From Crocinitomicaceae bacterium (GTDB lineage Bacteria > Bacteroidota > Bacteroidia > Flavobacteriales_D > Crocinitomicaceae): DNA of 64,000 bases. The number at the start of each line of letters is the position of its first letter. The first letter of the stretch is position 1. Positions 24,574 through 33,190 of the stretch are shown here, piece by piece. The notes below the pieces were generated by a model that had not been told where the DNA came from, searched no databases, and saw only the letters and a list, made by a program, of their open reading frames with translations. Made by a program: the position numbers and the translations under genes. Location: assembly GCA_023262855.1 (NCBI GenBank), contig JALQYQ010000063.1, positions 1 to 64,000 of the forward strand, given 5' to 3'.

Positions 24574-26649
24574 ATGCAAAAAATCGTAAAAGTCCTGTTG
24601 GTACTTGTGACAGTTTTTAGTGCTGTCTTCAATCTTTCAGCGCAAGATGGAAATTGGGCAGACAAAATTTCATGGTCATTTAAACTTGAGAAGGTTGATG
24701 AAACGCATGCTTTTATTGTTGGTACCGCTAAAATAAAAGAAGGCTGGCATGTTTTCTCGGTGAACCATGATCCAAACAAAGCGGATTTAACGGGTTATCC
24801 AACCAAATTTACGTTTGGTAAATCCAAGGATTATAAGTTAATTGGTAAATTGCAAGATGGAGTAAAACCTCATCCTGTAGTTGATGAATTAGGAACATCA
24901 CTTTATTTTGAGAAAACAGCTGTGTTTAAACAGCAAATTGAGGTGTTAACAGAAAAAGCATTCGATATTTCTTTCGATTATTCATTTCAAATTTGTGATG
25001 TTAACGGTTGTATTTTTCCTCCAGATCAAACAGCAAAATTAAAAGGAAGTGGATTTAAACCAACAGCAGAAGCGATTGCAGAAGCAGCTACAATTGATAC
25101 CGCTGCAGCAAGTCCTGCTGAATCTGGAAAAACAGCTGACGGAACAAAAATTCAAGAAAAACAAGAAGAAGTATTTCCTGCTGATTCTAAGAAAGACAAA
25201 GTAGATGTCAATCTTTGGGTAATATTCTTCACAGGTTTTGCATTTGGTTTTGCCGCTTTGTTCACACCTTGTGTGTTCCCAATGATTCCAATGACAGTAA
25301 CATTCTTTACAAAACAATCTGGAAGTAGAAGAAAAGGAATCATCAATGCCTTGTTCTATGGATTCTCTATTATTGTGATTTATGTTTCCGTAGGTATTTT
25401 AGTAACCGTTTTAACAGGAAGTTCAGCTACAGTTTACGAATTCTCTACAAGTGCATTCTTAAATCTGATCTTTTTTGCAATTTTCATTTTGTTTGCCTTC
25501 TCTTTCTTGGGAGCTTTCGAAATCAAAATGCCTTCTTCATGGGTAAATAAAGCGGATGCCAAAGCTGATAAAGGTGGTTTTGTTGGTATTTTCTTCATGG
25601 CCTTTACCTTGGTGTTGGTTTCTTTCTCGTGTACTGGACCAATTGTAGGAACAGCTTTAGTACAAGCAATTTCTTCTGGTTCAATTGCTGCACCAGCATT
25701 TATCATGGGAGGTGTTGCAACAGGTTTAGCATTACCGTTTACTTTGTTCGCAGTTTTCCCAAGTGCAATGAGTTCTTTACCTCAATCAGGTGGCTGGTTG
25801 AACAGTGTAAAAGTTGTCTTTGGTTTATTAGAAATTGCGATGTCGTTGAAATTCTTAAGTATGGTAGATTTAGCTTACCATTGGGATATTTTATCACGCG
25901 AAATCTTCGTTGCTGTTTGGGTAGCTGTGTTCGCAATCATGGGCTTATACTTGTTAGGCAAATTAAGATTCTCACACGATTCACCGTTAGAGCATTTAAG
26001 TGTAACGCGTTTCATGTTCGCTCTTACATCAATTGTTTTTGCAATTTATTTGTTGCCAGGTATGTGGGGCGCACCTTTATATATGGTTGATGGAATTGCT
26101 CCTCCACGTACCCACTCAGAAGATAATTTCCGTTTTGTTAAAGGAAATCCAGAAGTGGAAGGTGATACTTTGTTTATGCGTTTTAAAAATGAAATGCATG
26201 AAGTTGGAGACGGTTCAATTTTAGTATTCCATGATTTAGAAAAAGGAAGAGAATATGCGCGTTTAGCAAACAAACCAGTTTTGATTGATTTTACTGGGTT
26301 CTCCTGTGCTAACTGTCGTAAAACAGAAAATATGGTTTGGACAAATGATAAAGTTCGTTCAATCTTACAAGAACAAATGGTTATCATTTCGTTATACTGT
26401 GATGATAGAGAACCGCTTCCAATTGAAGAACAAGTATTCTCGAAAGAACTAAATGGTACAAAGAAAAATGTGGGTAACAAATGGTCTGAATACCAAATTA
26501 AGAAGTACGGACAATTGTCTCAGCCATTGTATATTATTCAAGATGTAAACGGAAACGACTTGTCTGAACCACGCGGTTACGACCCAAGTGTTGACGATTA
26601 TGAGAAGTTCTTGAAAAAAGGAATTGCTAAGTTCAAACAGATTAAATAA
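24574..26649 (+). CDS. dsbD: Thiol:disulfide interchange protein DsbD
   Basis: Inner-membrane reductase that carries electrons from cytoplasmic thioredoxin to periplasmic thiols. The order is signal peptide (MQKIVKVLLVLVTVFSAVFN...), N-terminal DsbD-alpha domain with C-D-V-N-G-C, a linker rich in Ala, Glu and Lys, and eight membrane segments starting at about residue 215 with the redox motif LFTPCVFPMIP. A second cysteine is in FSCTGPIVGTAL. The C-terminal thioredoxin domain has TGFSCANCRKTE. ATG 24574 is preferred over 24532 because the longer form would overlap the previous gene and bury the signal peptide. Total 691 residues. Confidence 0.93.
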   Translation: MQKIVKVLLVLVTVFSAVFNLSAQDGNWADKISWSFKLEKVDETHAFIVGTAKIKEGWHVFSVNHDPNKADLTGYPTKFTFGKSKDYKLIGKLQDGVKPHPVVDELGTSLYFEKTAVFKQQIEVLTEKAFDISFDYSFQICDVNGCIFPPDQTAKLKGSGFKPTAEAIAEAATIDTAAASPAESGKTADGTKIQEKQEEVFPADSKKDKVDVNLWVIFFTGFAFGFAALFTPCVFPMIPMTVTFFTKQSGSRRKGIINALFYGFSIIVIYVSVGILVTVLTGSSATVYEFSTSAFLNLIFFAIFILFAFSFLGAFEIKMPSSWVNKADAKADKGGFVGIFFMAFTLVLVSFSCTGPIVGTALVQAISSGSIAAPAFIMGGVATGLALPFTLFAVFPSAMSSLPQSGGWLNSVKVVFGLLEIAMSLKFLSMVDLAYHWDILSREIFVAVWVAVFAIMGLYLLGKLRFSHDSPLEHLSVTRFMFALTSIVFAIYLLPGMWGAPLYMVDGIAPPRTHSEDNFRFVKGNPEVEGDTLFMRFKNEMHEVGDGSILVFHDLEKGREYARLANKPVLIDFTGFSCANCRKTENMVWTNDKVRSILQEQMVIISLYCDDREPLPIEEQVFSKELNGTKKNVGNKWSEYQIKKYGQLSQPLYIIQDVNGNDLSEPRGYDPSVDDYEKFLKKGIAKFKQIK

Positions 26650-26668
26650 GTAGTAAAAATCAATGAAG

Positions 26669-26695
26669 AATCCTCTCCGTATTTCGGAGGGGATT
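26669..26695 (+). terminator. Intrinsic terminator after dsbD
   Basis: AATCCTCTCCG pairs with CGGAGGGGATT (one G-T pair) around loop TATTT, followed by T's, 19 bp past the dsbD stop. Confidence 0.9.
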
Positions 26696-26846
26696 TTTTG
26701 TTTTTAGGCTATCTCAGAGCCAAAGTAAGTAGAACTACGTATACACAACTATTGGTCTTTCGGTAGTTTTATATGTAAATACGATTTTTCATTGTCAGGC
26801 TGAAAAAAGCGCCGTTAGTTTGTAGTGTAATTAAACACACAAGGTC

Positions 26847-27497
26847 ATGAAATTGATAAAATTATTACCGGTTCTTTTAATGATGCCTTTCTTCGGATGG
26901 TCAGCAACAACAAAAGCAAAAGCAGCTTTAACAATTCACTATACTAAAACAAATGTTTCTTGTTTTGGACAAGCAAATGGAAAAATTGAAATTTCAGTTT
27001 TTGGAGGAAAAATGCCATATGCTATTCAATGGGAAAATGGTGAGACTTCAACCTCATTGGAAAATTTGAAAAGTGGTACATACAAAGTACAAGTTGTAGA
27101 TCAACATGGTACAATGGTAGAAGAAACAATTACGGTTGAAATGCCATCGCCTTTAACATTGACTTACAATAGCAAACAAGAATATGTTGTTGATGGTTTA
27201 AATGGTTCTATGGATGTAGCGCTAACAGGTGGAACTCCTTGGGATAACAATAACACACCATTCTACTTTGTTCGTTTGAATGGAAAAGCCAACTTCCCTG
27301 ATCCACACGCTTTGGATGACGGAGAATATAAATTAACAATCGAAGATGCACGCGGATGTTCAATGACAGTGCCTGTTAAAATCGATTTTGAGGAAGCAAA
27401 TACAAATCCTTTCTCTGTTGCAAAAGAAGCACAACCTGGAGTAATTACAATCACATTATACAAGCCAGCACAAGTAAGTTTAATGGCTGCACAATAA
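26847..27497 (+). CDS. Exported SprB-repeat protein
   Basis: A 216-residue secreted protein with signal peptide MKLIKLLPVLLMMPFFGWSA. Residues 28-80 match the SprB repeat found in gliding adhesins: TNVSCFGQANGKIEISVFGG, 'YAIQWENG' and LKSGTYKVQVVD. A second, weaker unit follows (LNGSMDVALTGGTPW ... LDDGEYKLTIEDARGCS). There is no recognisable T9SS sorting domain, so it may stay periplasmic or associate with another surface protein. It is monocistronic, with a terminator before recG. Role unknown, plausibly cell envelope or adhesion. Confidence 0.8.
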   Translation: MKLIKLLPVLLMMPFFGWSATTKAKAALTIHYTKTNVSCFGQANGKIEISVFGGKMPYAIQWENGETSTSLENLKSGTYKVQVVDQHGTMVEETITVEMPSPLTLTYNSKQEYVVDGLNGSMDVALTGGTPWDNNNTPFYFVRLNGKANFPDPHALDDGEYKLTIEDARGCSMTVPVKIDFEEANTNPFSVAKEAQPGVITITLYKPAQVSLMAAQ

Positions 27498-27540
27498 AAT
27501 TTGTTTAACGCACAAATTCAATATGTTTTATTTTAGAGGT

Positions 27541-27572
27541 GAAAAGCGGTAGGTGTTAATCTATCGCTTTTC
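27541..27572 (+). terminator. Intrinsic terminator between the SprB-repeat gene and recG
   Basis: GAAAAGCGGTAG pairs fully with CTATCGCTTTTC (one G-T pair) around an 8-nt loop, then T6. It ends only 17 bp before the recG start. Confidence 0.85.
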
Positions 27573-27589
27573 TTTTTTATTTTTACCTC

Positions 27590-29686
27590 GTGAACGATTT
27601 CCTTCGAACTCCAATAGAATTTTTAAAAGGTGTAGGCCCTCAAAGGGCTGAATTGTTGCGTCAAGAAATTGGTGTATACACCTTTCATGATTTATTGAAT
27701 TATTTTCCATTTCGTTATATTAATCGCTCACACTATCACAAGGTTGCTGATTTGCCACATTTGGATTCTTATGCCCAATTGAAAGGAAGAATTATTCAGG
27801 TAGGTGAATCAGCAATGGGAAGACAAAAAAAGCTCACTGCAAAATTTCAAGATGAAACAGGTATTATTGATTTGGTGTGGTTTCAAGGAGCCAAATGGAT
27901 TAAACCATTGTTGAAGATTGGAGTTGAATACCAGATTTTTGGGAAGGCAAAGATTTTTGGTAATACATGGAACATCCCGCATCCAGAATTGACTGAATGG
28001 AAGGATGTTGCCTTGAAAACGGGATTACAACCTGTTTATTCAACAACTGAAAAATTAAGCGCGAAAGGTTTACATTCGAAAGGAATTGAGAAGTTAACCG
28101 CACAATTAGTTGCTCAAATAAGAGGAAAAATTGAAGAAACGCTTCCAAGTAACATTATACAAGAACACCGATTCATTAGTAAAGAATTGGCACTTTTTCA
28201 AGTACATACGCCCAAAACAGAACAAGAATTTATACATGCCCGTTTGCGCTTAAAGTTTGAAGAATTGTTCTTTTTGCAAATGGAATTGTTGCTGAGAAAG
28301 CAAATCAGTATGAGTAAATCAAAAGGATTTATTTTTCCAGAAGTTGGAGAATTGTTTAATTCCTTCTATTCAAATCATTTGCCTTTTTCATTGACGGGTG
28401 CTCAAAAACGCGTGCTGAAAGAGATTCGAAAGGATTTTACAACAGGTCATCACATGAACCGTTTGCTGCAGGGCGATGTTGGAAGCGGTAAAACGCTTGT
28501 TGCTTTATTGACCATGTTGATGGGAATTGGAAACGGTTTTCAAGCAGCGTTAATGGCGCCCACAGAAATTCTTGCCAATCAACATTTTGAAGGCATCAAA
28601 GAATTGCTGAAAGATTTGCCAATTCGCATTGAGTTACTGACCGGATCAGTTCGTAAAAAAGCCCGTGTTGCAATTCACGAAGGACTTGAAGATGGTTCAA
28701 TTCACTTGTTGATTGGAACTCATGCTTTATTGGAAGATGTTGTTCAATTCAAAAATTTGGGAATTGTAGTAATTGATGAGCAACATCGTTTTGGAGTGGC
28801 TCAGCGTGCACGTATGTGGAAGAAAAATATTATTCCACCTCATGTTTTAATTATGACAGCAACACCAATTCCAAGAACGCTTGCGATGACGTTTTATGGA
28901 GATTTGGATGTGTCTGTAATAGATGAACTTCCTCCAGGAAGAAAGCCAATTTCAACCGTTCATCGATATGATTCACATCGTTTGCGTGTATTTGGATTTA
29001 TCAAAGAAGAAATTCAAAAAGGACGACAAGTGTACATTGTCTATCCTTTGATCAATGAATCAGAGTCCTTGGATTTTAATAATTTGATGAGTGGTTACGA
29101 AGCAATAACGCGCGCTTTTCCATTGCCAGAGTTCAGAGTTAGCATGGTGCACGGTAAAATGAAAGCAGAAGATAAAGACTTTGAAATGCAGCGTTTTGTG
29201 CGTGGTGAAACGCAGATTATGGTTGCAACAACAGTTATTGAAGTTGGAGTGAATGTGCCGAATGCCTCTGTTATGATCATCGAAAGTTCAGAGCGCTTTG
29301 GATTGTCTCAATTGCATCAGTTACGCGGTCGAGTTGGACGTGGAGCAGAACAATCTTACTGTATTTTAATGACTGGAGATAAATTGTCAAAGGATACACT
29401 GAAACGCGTTGAAACGATGGTGAGATCGTCGGATGGTTTCGAAATTGCAGAAGTTGATTTACAGTTGCGTGGACCCGGTGATTTGATGGGAACTCAGCAA
29501 AGTGGTTTGTTGAATTTGAAAATTGCGGACATTGCAAAAGATGCACAATTGGTGGTAATGGCACGAGAAGAAGCGCGAAAAATTCTTGAATTAGATCCGG
29601 GGTTAGAGCGACCTCAGCATCTGAAGCTGCGTGAAATTCTAATTAATGTATTGAATTCAAAACCAAACTGGGGCAAAATTGCTTAG
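27590..29686 (+). CDS. recG: ATP-dependent DNA helicase RecG
   Basis: Branch-migrating helicase for stalled forks and Holliday junctions, cytoplasmic. The N-terminal wedge/OB domain starts with FLKGVGPQRAELL and has the double-barrel motif LKGRIIQVGES. Helicase motifs: LLQGDVGSGKT (I), APTEILANQH (Ia), LIGTHALL, DEQHRFG (II), MTATPIPRTLA (III), VYPLINESE, TTVIEVGVNVPNA (V) and QLRGRVGRG (VI). 698 residues is normal. The start is GTG at 27590, the first start codon after the upstream terminator. Confidence 0.97.
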   Translation: MNDFLRTPIEFLKGVGPQRAELLRQEIGVYTFHDLLNYFPFRYINRSHYHKVADLPHLDSYAQLKGRIIQVGESAMGRQKKLTAKFQDETGIIDLVWFQGAKWIKPLLKIGVEYQIFGKAKIFGNTWNIPHPELTEWKDVALKTGLQPVYSTTEKLSAKGLHSKGIEKLTAQLVAQIRGKIEETLPSNIIQEHRFISKELALFQVHTPKTEQEFIHARLRLKFEELFFLQMELLLRKQISMSKSKGFIFPEVGELFNSFYSNHLPFSLTGAQKRVLKEIRKDFTTGHHMNRLLQGDVGSGKTLVALLTMLMGIGNGFQAALMAPTEILANQHFEGIKELLKDLPIRIELLTGSVRKKARVAIHEGLEDGSIHLLIGTHALLEDVVQFKNLGIVVIDEQHRFGVAQRARMWKKNIIPPHVLIMTATPIPRTLAMTFYGDLDVSVIDELPPGRKPISTVHRYDSHRLRVFGFIKEEIQKGRQVYIVYPLINESESLDFNNLMSGYEAITRAFPLPEFRVSMVHGKMKAEDKDFEMQRFVRGETQIMVATTVIEVGVNVPNASVMIIESSERFGLSQLHQLRGRVGRGAEQSYCILMTGDKLSKDTLKRVETMVRSSDGFEIAEVDLQLRGPGDLMGTQQSGLLNLKIADIAKDAQLVVMAREEARKILELDPGLERPQHLKLREILINVLNSKPNWGKIA

Positions 29687-29731
29687 TTCAAACATTTATT
29701 TGTACTTTCAGCACACAAACAATAAAGCAAC

Positions 29732-30067
29732 ATGAAAACAGCTATCTTATTTCTTTTTATGGCCTTCTCAAGTATGGCGTTTAGTCAACTAGTAGATGGA
29801 CCAATTGTTACAGATAAACGTCCATTGACAAGCACAATTGGATTTAAAGTAATTGATAACAATGAAGGAGTGTTGTTTTATGAGCTTTCTGTGGATCGAA
29901 CTGGAAAAGTTACATCAGCAACCTTGGTTAAAGAAGGAACAACGGTTGTTTCGACTCCGACAAAAATCAAAGTAAGAAATTACGTAATGAAGTTACAGTT
30001 TGCTGCGGGTACGCACTATCCAGAGTTTCACAAAGTAAAGGTGAAAATTACTACGGCAAAACAATAA
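29732..30067 (+). CDS. Small secreted protein with a TonB-C-terminus-like strand pattern
   Basis: A 111-residue exported protein with signal peptide MKTAILFLFMAFSSMAFSQ. The mature 90 residues read as alternating strands: GVLFYELSVDRTGKVTSATL then KVRNYVMKLQF and HKVKVKITT. The 'VDRTGKVTSA' turn resembles that in TonB C-terminal domains, but the YP-type binding motif and anchor are absent, so the relation is uncertain. It stands alone after recG and converges on the lipoprotein gene with a 4-bp gap. Function unknown. Confidence 0.6.
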   Translation: MKTAILFLFMAFSSMAFSQLVDGPIVTDKRPLTSTIGFKVIDNNEGVLFYELSVDRTGKVTSATLVKEGTTVVSTPTKIKVRNYVMKLQFAAGTHYPEFHKVKVKITTAKQ

Positions 30068-30071
30068 GTTA

Positions 30072-30710
30072 TCAGAATTTGATTCCTTTAGGTATCTCAA
30101 ATTTTTCTTTTGGAATATCGATGTTTAGCTGAATTTCGGTCGCTTCAGAAATGATATCTTCATCAAACATATCAATAATTGTTTTCAACACTAAGCCTTC
30201 ATGCGTATAGGTGGTTAAGCCCATTTCTTCGGCGTCATCTTTCCAAACTTTGCATTTTTTACCACTTATGTTTTCCGTTCCAACAACATGGGAGCCTAAC
30301 ATTTCCAACTTGCGTTCTTCCTGATAGCCAAGGATTTTTTTCGCATCTCCAAGATCTGCTTGCCCAAATGCATTTTCCATTTTCAAACCTGTTTTCTCCA
30401 CAGGATCAATCAAATAACTCGTTCCGCCTTTTTGGATTTTGATAGCGCTTAAAATTACTTCACCTGTGGCTCTGTTTTCCGAATAGGTGAAACAAGCGGA
30501 TTCAGTTCCCCATTTATCAAAAAACAAGATTTCTTTGTTCTTGGTATCGCCAAAATGTGTTTCAACCATACCAGATTCATAACCGTAAATTCCTGCATCT
30601 TTTTCTTTGTTGATTGCAGTTTTCTCTTCCTGTTTTTGCGCAGTTTTATCAGATCCACAGCTGACAAGTAGAAGAATACTTACAGCGAATACGAAACACG
30701 GTTTTATCAT
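30072..30710 (-). CDS. Uncharacterised lipoprotein downstream of the acyl-CoA ligase
   Basis: A 212-residue lipoprotein. MIKPCFVFAVSILLLVSCGSDK gives lipobox LVSC. A Lys/Glu-rich linker follows, then a beta-rich domain with YGYESGMVETHF, ILFFDKWGTES, VGTENISGKKCKVWKDD and a C-terminal KEKFEIPKGIKF. This strand series recalls lipid-carrying (LolA/DUF4412-like) folds, but I cannot assign a family. An in-frame ATG at 30758 would overlap the ligase gene; ATG 30710 sits 1 nt after the ligase stop and directly before the signal peptide. Likely co-transcribed with the ligase. Confidence 0.65.
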   Translation of the reverse strand: MIKPCFVFAVSILLLVSCGSDKTAQKQEEKTAINKEKDAGIYGYESGMVETHFGDTKNKEILFFDKWGTESACFTYSENRATGEVILSAIKIQKGGTSYLIDPVEKTGLKMENAFGQADLGDAKKILGYQEERKLEMLGSHVVGTENISGKKCKVWKDDAEEMGLTTYTHEGLVLKTIIDMFDEDIISEATEIQLNIDIPKEKFEIPKGIKF

Positions 30711-30711
30711 T

Positions 30712-32481
30712 TTAATCTTCTTTATAGATGGATTCGTATTGAGCTTGATATTTAGCAAGGATTTTTTTACGTTTCAGTTTTAATGTAGGCGTTAATTCTT
30801 CACCTTCAACTGAAAATTCTTTTTCTAAAAGAGCAAAACGTTTGATTTGTTCCCAGTTTCCAAACCCTTTATTGAATTTATCAATTTCTTGTTGAATGCG
30901 TCCTAATACATGAATGTCACGTGCGATTGAATGATTGCTCGCATCACCTAAATCAATGTTTTTTCGATGTGCCCATTCCTTAATGAATGCAAAACTTGGA
31001 ACAATGAAAGCTGCCGGAAATTTTTCACCTTCTCCTATGACCATGATTTGTTCAATGAAACGTGATTCTTTAAATTTGTTTTCCATCGCTTGTGGTACGA
31101 TGTACTTACCACCTGAGGTTTTGAAAATTTCTTTTTTACGATCGGTGATTTTTAAGAATTTCCCTTCCTCGAAAATACCGATATCACCTGTGTGGAACCA
31201 ACCTTCACTGTCAATCGTTTCTGCTGTAATTTCTGGAAGATTGTAATAACCCATCATCACATTTGGACCTTTGACAAGGATTTCTCCGTCTTCGGCAATA
31301 CGAACTGTTACCCCGTCAATTAATGGTCCAACAGTACCAATTCGAATTCCTTTCGAGAAACAATTCACTGAAACAACTGGAGACGTTTCTGTAAGTCCAT
31401 AACCTTCAAGAATCGGAATTTGAGCAGCTAAGAATATGCGCGCCAATCGAGGTTGTAAAGCGGCACTTCCAGAAGCAATCGCTTTTACTTCTCCACCAAG
31501 CGCTTCTTGCCATTTTGAAAAAATTAGTTTTCGAGCAATTGCAAGTTTGATTTTGTACCAAAGGCTTTTTCCCGATAAATCGTATTCTTCAGCTATTTCA
31601 ACTGCCCAGAAAAACAACTTCCGTTTCATACCTGTTAGTTCATCTCCTTTGGCCATGATTCGATCGAATACTTTTTCGATTAAGCGCGGAACAGCTGTAA
31701 ATACATGAGGTTTTACTTCACGAATATTATCACCAATCGTATCCATTGATTCAGCAAAATAAATAGAGCAACCAAGATGGATGTACAAGTAATGCAACAT
31801 TCTTTCATAAATGTGGCATACCGGCAAGAAAGTTAAAACGCGCGAATTGTTATCGGCTGGAATTGGTTCCTGACATCCATCAACATTCGAAAGAATATTG
31901 TGATGTGACAACATAACACCTTTCGGATTGCCTGTTGTACCAGAGGTATAAATGATTGTCGCTAAATCATGGCTTTTTACATGACTCATGCGTTCTTTTA
32001 CTGTTTCTTCGGCTGTTTCCTCAGCTCTTCCATGAATGTTCGACCAGTTTGGAACACCTTCCACTTGATCAAAGGAAAATAGATGTTCTAAACTTGGCAC
32101 CTCATTTCTAATGTTTTGAATTTTCTGCGCTAAATCCGCATTTCCAACAACTATAAGTTTAATCGAAGCATCATTTAGAATGTACTTGTAATCATTTTCA
32201 GAAATATTCGGATACAAAGGAACTACGATTGCACCCACTTGTTGAATAGCAATGTCCATCACATTCCATTCGTAGCGATTGTTTGATACAAGTGCAACAT
32301 TATCCCCTTTATTCACTCCGAAAGCAATGAGTCCACGTGAAACGGTCATCGCTTCTTCGATAAATGTTTTATTCGATTTCGGAATCCAATTACCGTTCGT
32401 TTTTGTGACAAACATTTTGTCGTTTGGGTATTTTTCTTGCTGAAAATAAACGGTATCAAAAAGTCGTTGTGCCTGAATCAT
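30712..32481 (-). CDS. Long-chain fatty acid--CoA ligase (AMP-binding)
   Basis: Activates fatty acids to acyl-CoA via an acyl-adenylate. The AMP-binding motif IIYTSGTTGNPKGVMLSHHN (P-loop-like) lies near residues 175-195. The A5 region GYGLTETSPVVSVN, the A7 motif WFHTGDIG and the A8 motif LKITDRKKEIFKTSGGKYI are all present, and a catalytic-type lysine is in the C-terminal LKLKRKKI. 589 residues fits the FadD15-type long-chain ligases of Bacteroidota. No signal peptide; probably cytoplasmic or membrane-associated. It is followed 1 nt later by a lipoprotein gene. Confidence 0.93.
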   Translation of the reverse strand: MIQAQRLFDTVYFQQEKYPNDKMFVTKTNGNWIPKSNKTFIEEAMTVSRGLIAFGVNKGDNVALVSNNRYEWNVMDIAIQQVGAIVVPLYPNISENDYKYILNDASIKLIVVGNADLAQKIQNIRNEVPSLEHLFSFDQVEGVPNWSNIHGRAEETAEETVKERMSHVKSHDLATIIYTSGTTGNPKGVMLSHHNILSNVDGCQEPIPADNNSRVLTFLPVCHIYERMLHYLYIHLGCSIYFAESMDTIGDNIREVKPHVFTAVPRLIEKVFDRIMAKGDELTGMKRKLFFWAVEIAEEYDLSGKSLWYKIKLAIARKLIFSKWQEALGGEVKAIASGSAALQPRLARIFLAAQIPILEGYGLTETSPVVSVNCFSKGIRIGTVGPLIDGVTVRIAEDGEILVKGPNVMMGYYNLPEITAETIDSEGWFHTGDIGIFEEGKFLKITDRKKEIFKTSGGKYIVPQAMENKFKESRFIEQIMVIGEGEKFPAAFIVPSFAFIKEWAHRKNIDLGDASNHSIARDIHVLGRIQQEIDKFNKGFGNWEQIKRFALLEKEFSVEGEELTPTLKLKRKKILAKYQAQYESIYKED

Positions 32482-32686
32482 GAGTTTAAGGTTTGTTCGT
32501 TTTTTACGAATATATTAAATTTTAATTAGTTCAGTTCAATAATTAGGACTCAATATTCATTGATAAGTGGTGTATGTTCGTTCGTGAGTATTAATAGATA
32601 ATTGGAATGTATATTTATGCAACAATTCCGTTACAAAAGGGTGTCAAGGTGTAACTTTTGCCCCTTTGAGATTGTTTTAACTGCAA

Positions 32687-33190
32687 ATGCCAGGAATAAT
32701 TTTGACAAGAAACGAGTACAATATCGCTGTAAAAGAACATAGCAATAAGCTTTATGGTTATGCTATGCGCTTTCTTCGTAATGCAGAAGATGCAGAAGAT
32801 ATTATACAAGATGTTTACGAGAAATTATGGCTAAATCGTAAAAAAGTGGAAGCTGAAAAGGCGAAGTCTTGGATGTTTACAACCGCTCACAATGCAATGT
32901 TGAATTTGATTACAAAAAAATCGCGTATTCAATTGCCTGGAAGTGATAATCTTCCAGAGTCAAGTAAGAAGGACGCAAACAAATTTGAATCAAATCAAGT
33001 TGTAAGCAGAGCCGTAAATATCCTTCCTCCTATTCAGAAAAGTATCATTCTTCTGCGCGATTTAGAAGGTTACACGTATGAAGAGATTGGTGATATGCTA
33101 GAGCTATCGAGTTCTCAAGTCAAAGTGTACCTATTCCGAGCAAGAAATAAGATTAAAAAGCAGTTAAAAGGTTTGACGGAATTGGTATGA
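32687..33190 (+). CDS. ECF-type RNA polymerase sigma factor
   Basis: A 167-residue alternative sigma factor. Region 2 spans about residues 10-75: HSNKLYGYAMRFLRNAEDAEDIIQDVYEKLW, then KSWMFTTAHNAMLN. Region 4 is at about 110-160, with LPPIQKSIILLRDLEGYTYEEIG and the helix-turn-helix LELSSSQVKVYLFRARNKIK. There is no extra C-terminal domain. Its stop overlaps the start of the next gene by 4 bp, pairing it with the membrane-spanning protein that looks like its anti-sigma factor. A TAACTTTTG about 40 bp upstream is a near match to the -7 box. Confidence 0.93.
   Translation: MPGIILTRNEYNIAVKEHSNKLYGYAMRFLRNAEDAEDIIQDVYEKLWLNRKKVEAEKAKSWMFTTAHNAMLNLITKKSRIQLPGSDNLPESSKKDANKFESNQVVSRAVNILPPIQKSIILLRDLEGYTYEEIGDMLELSSSQVKVYLFRARNKIKKQLKGLTELV

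Noticed and set aside
24174-24779. 201-codon minus-strand frame opposite the DsbD-like genes
   Set aside because: It overlaps two well-supported genes on the other strand and looks like an antisense artefact.
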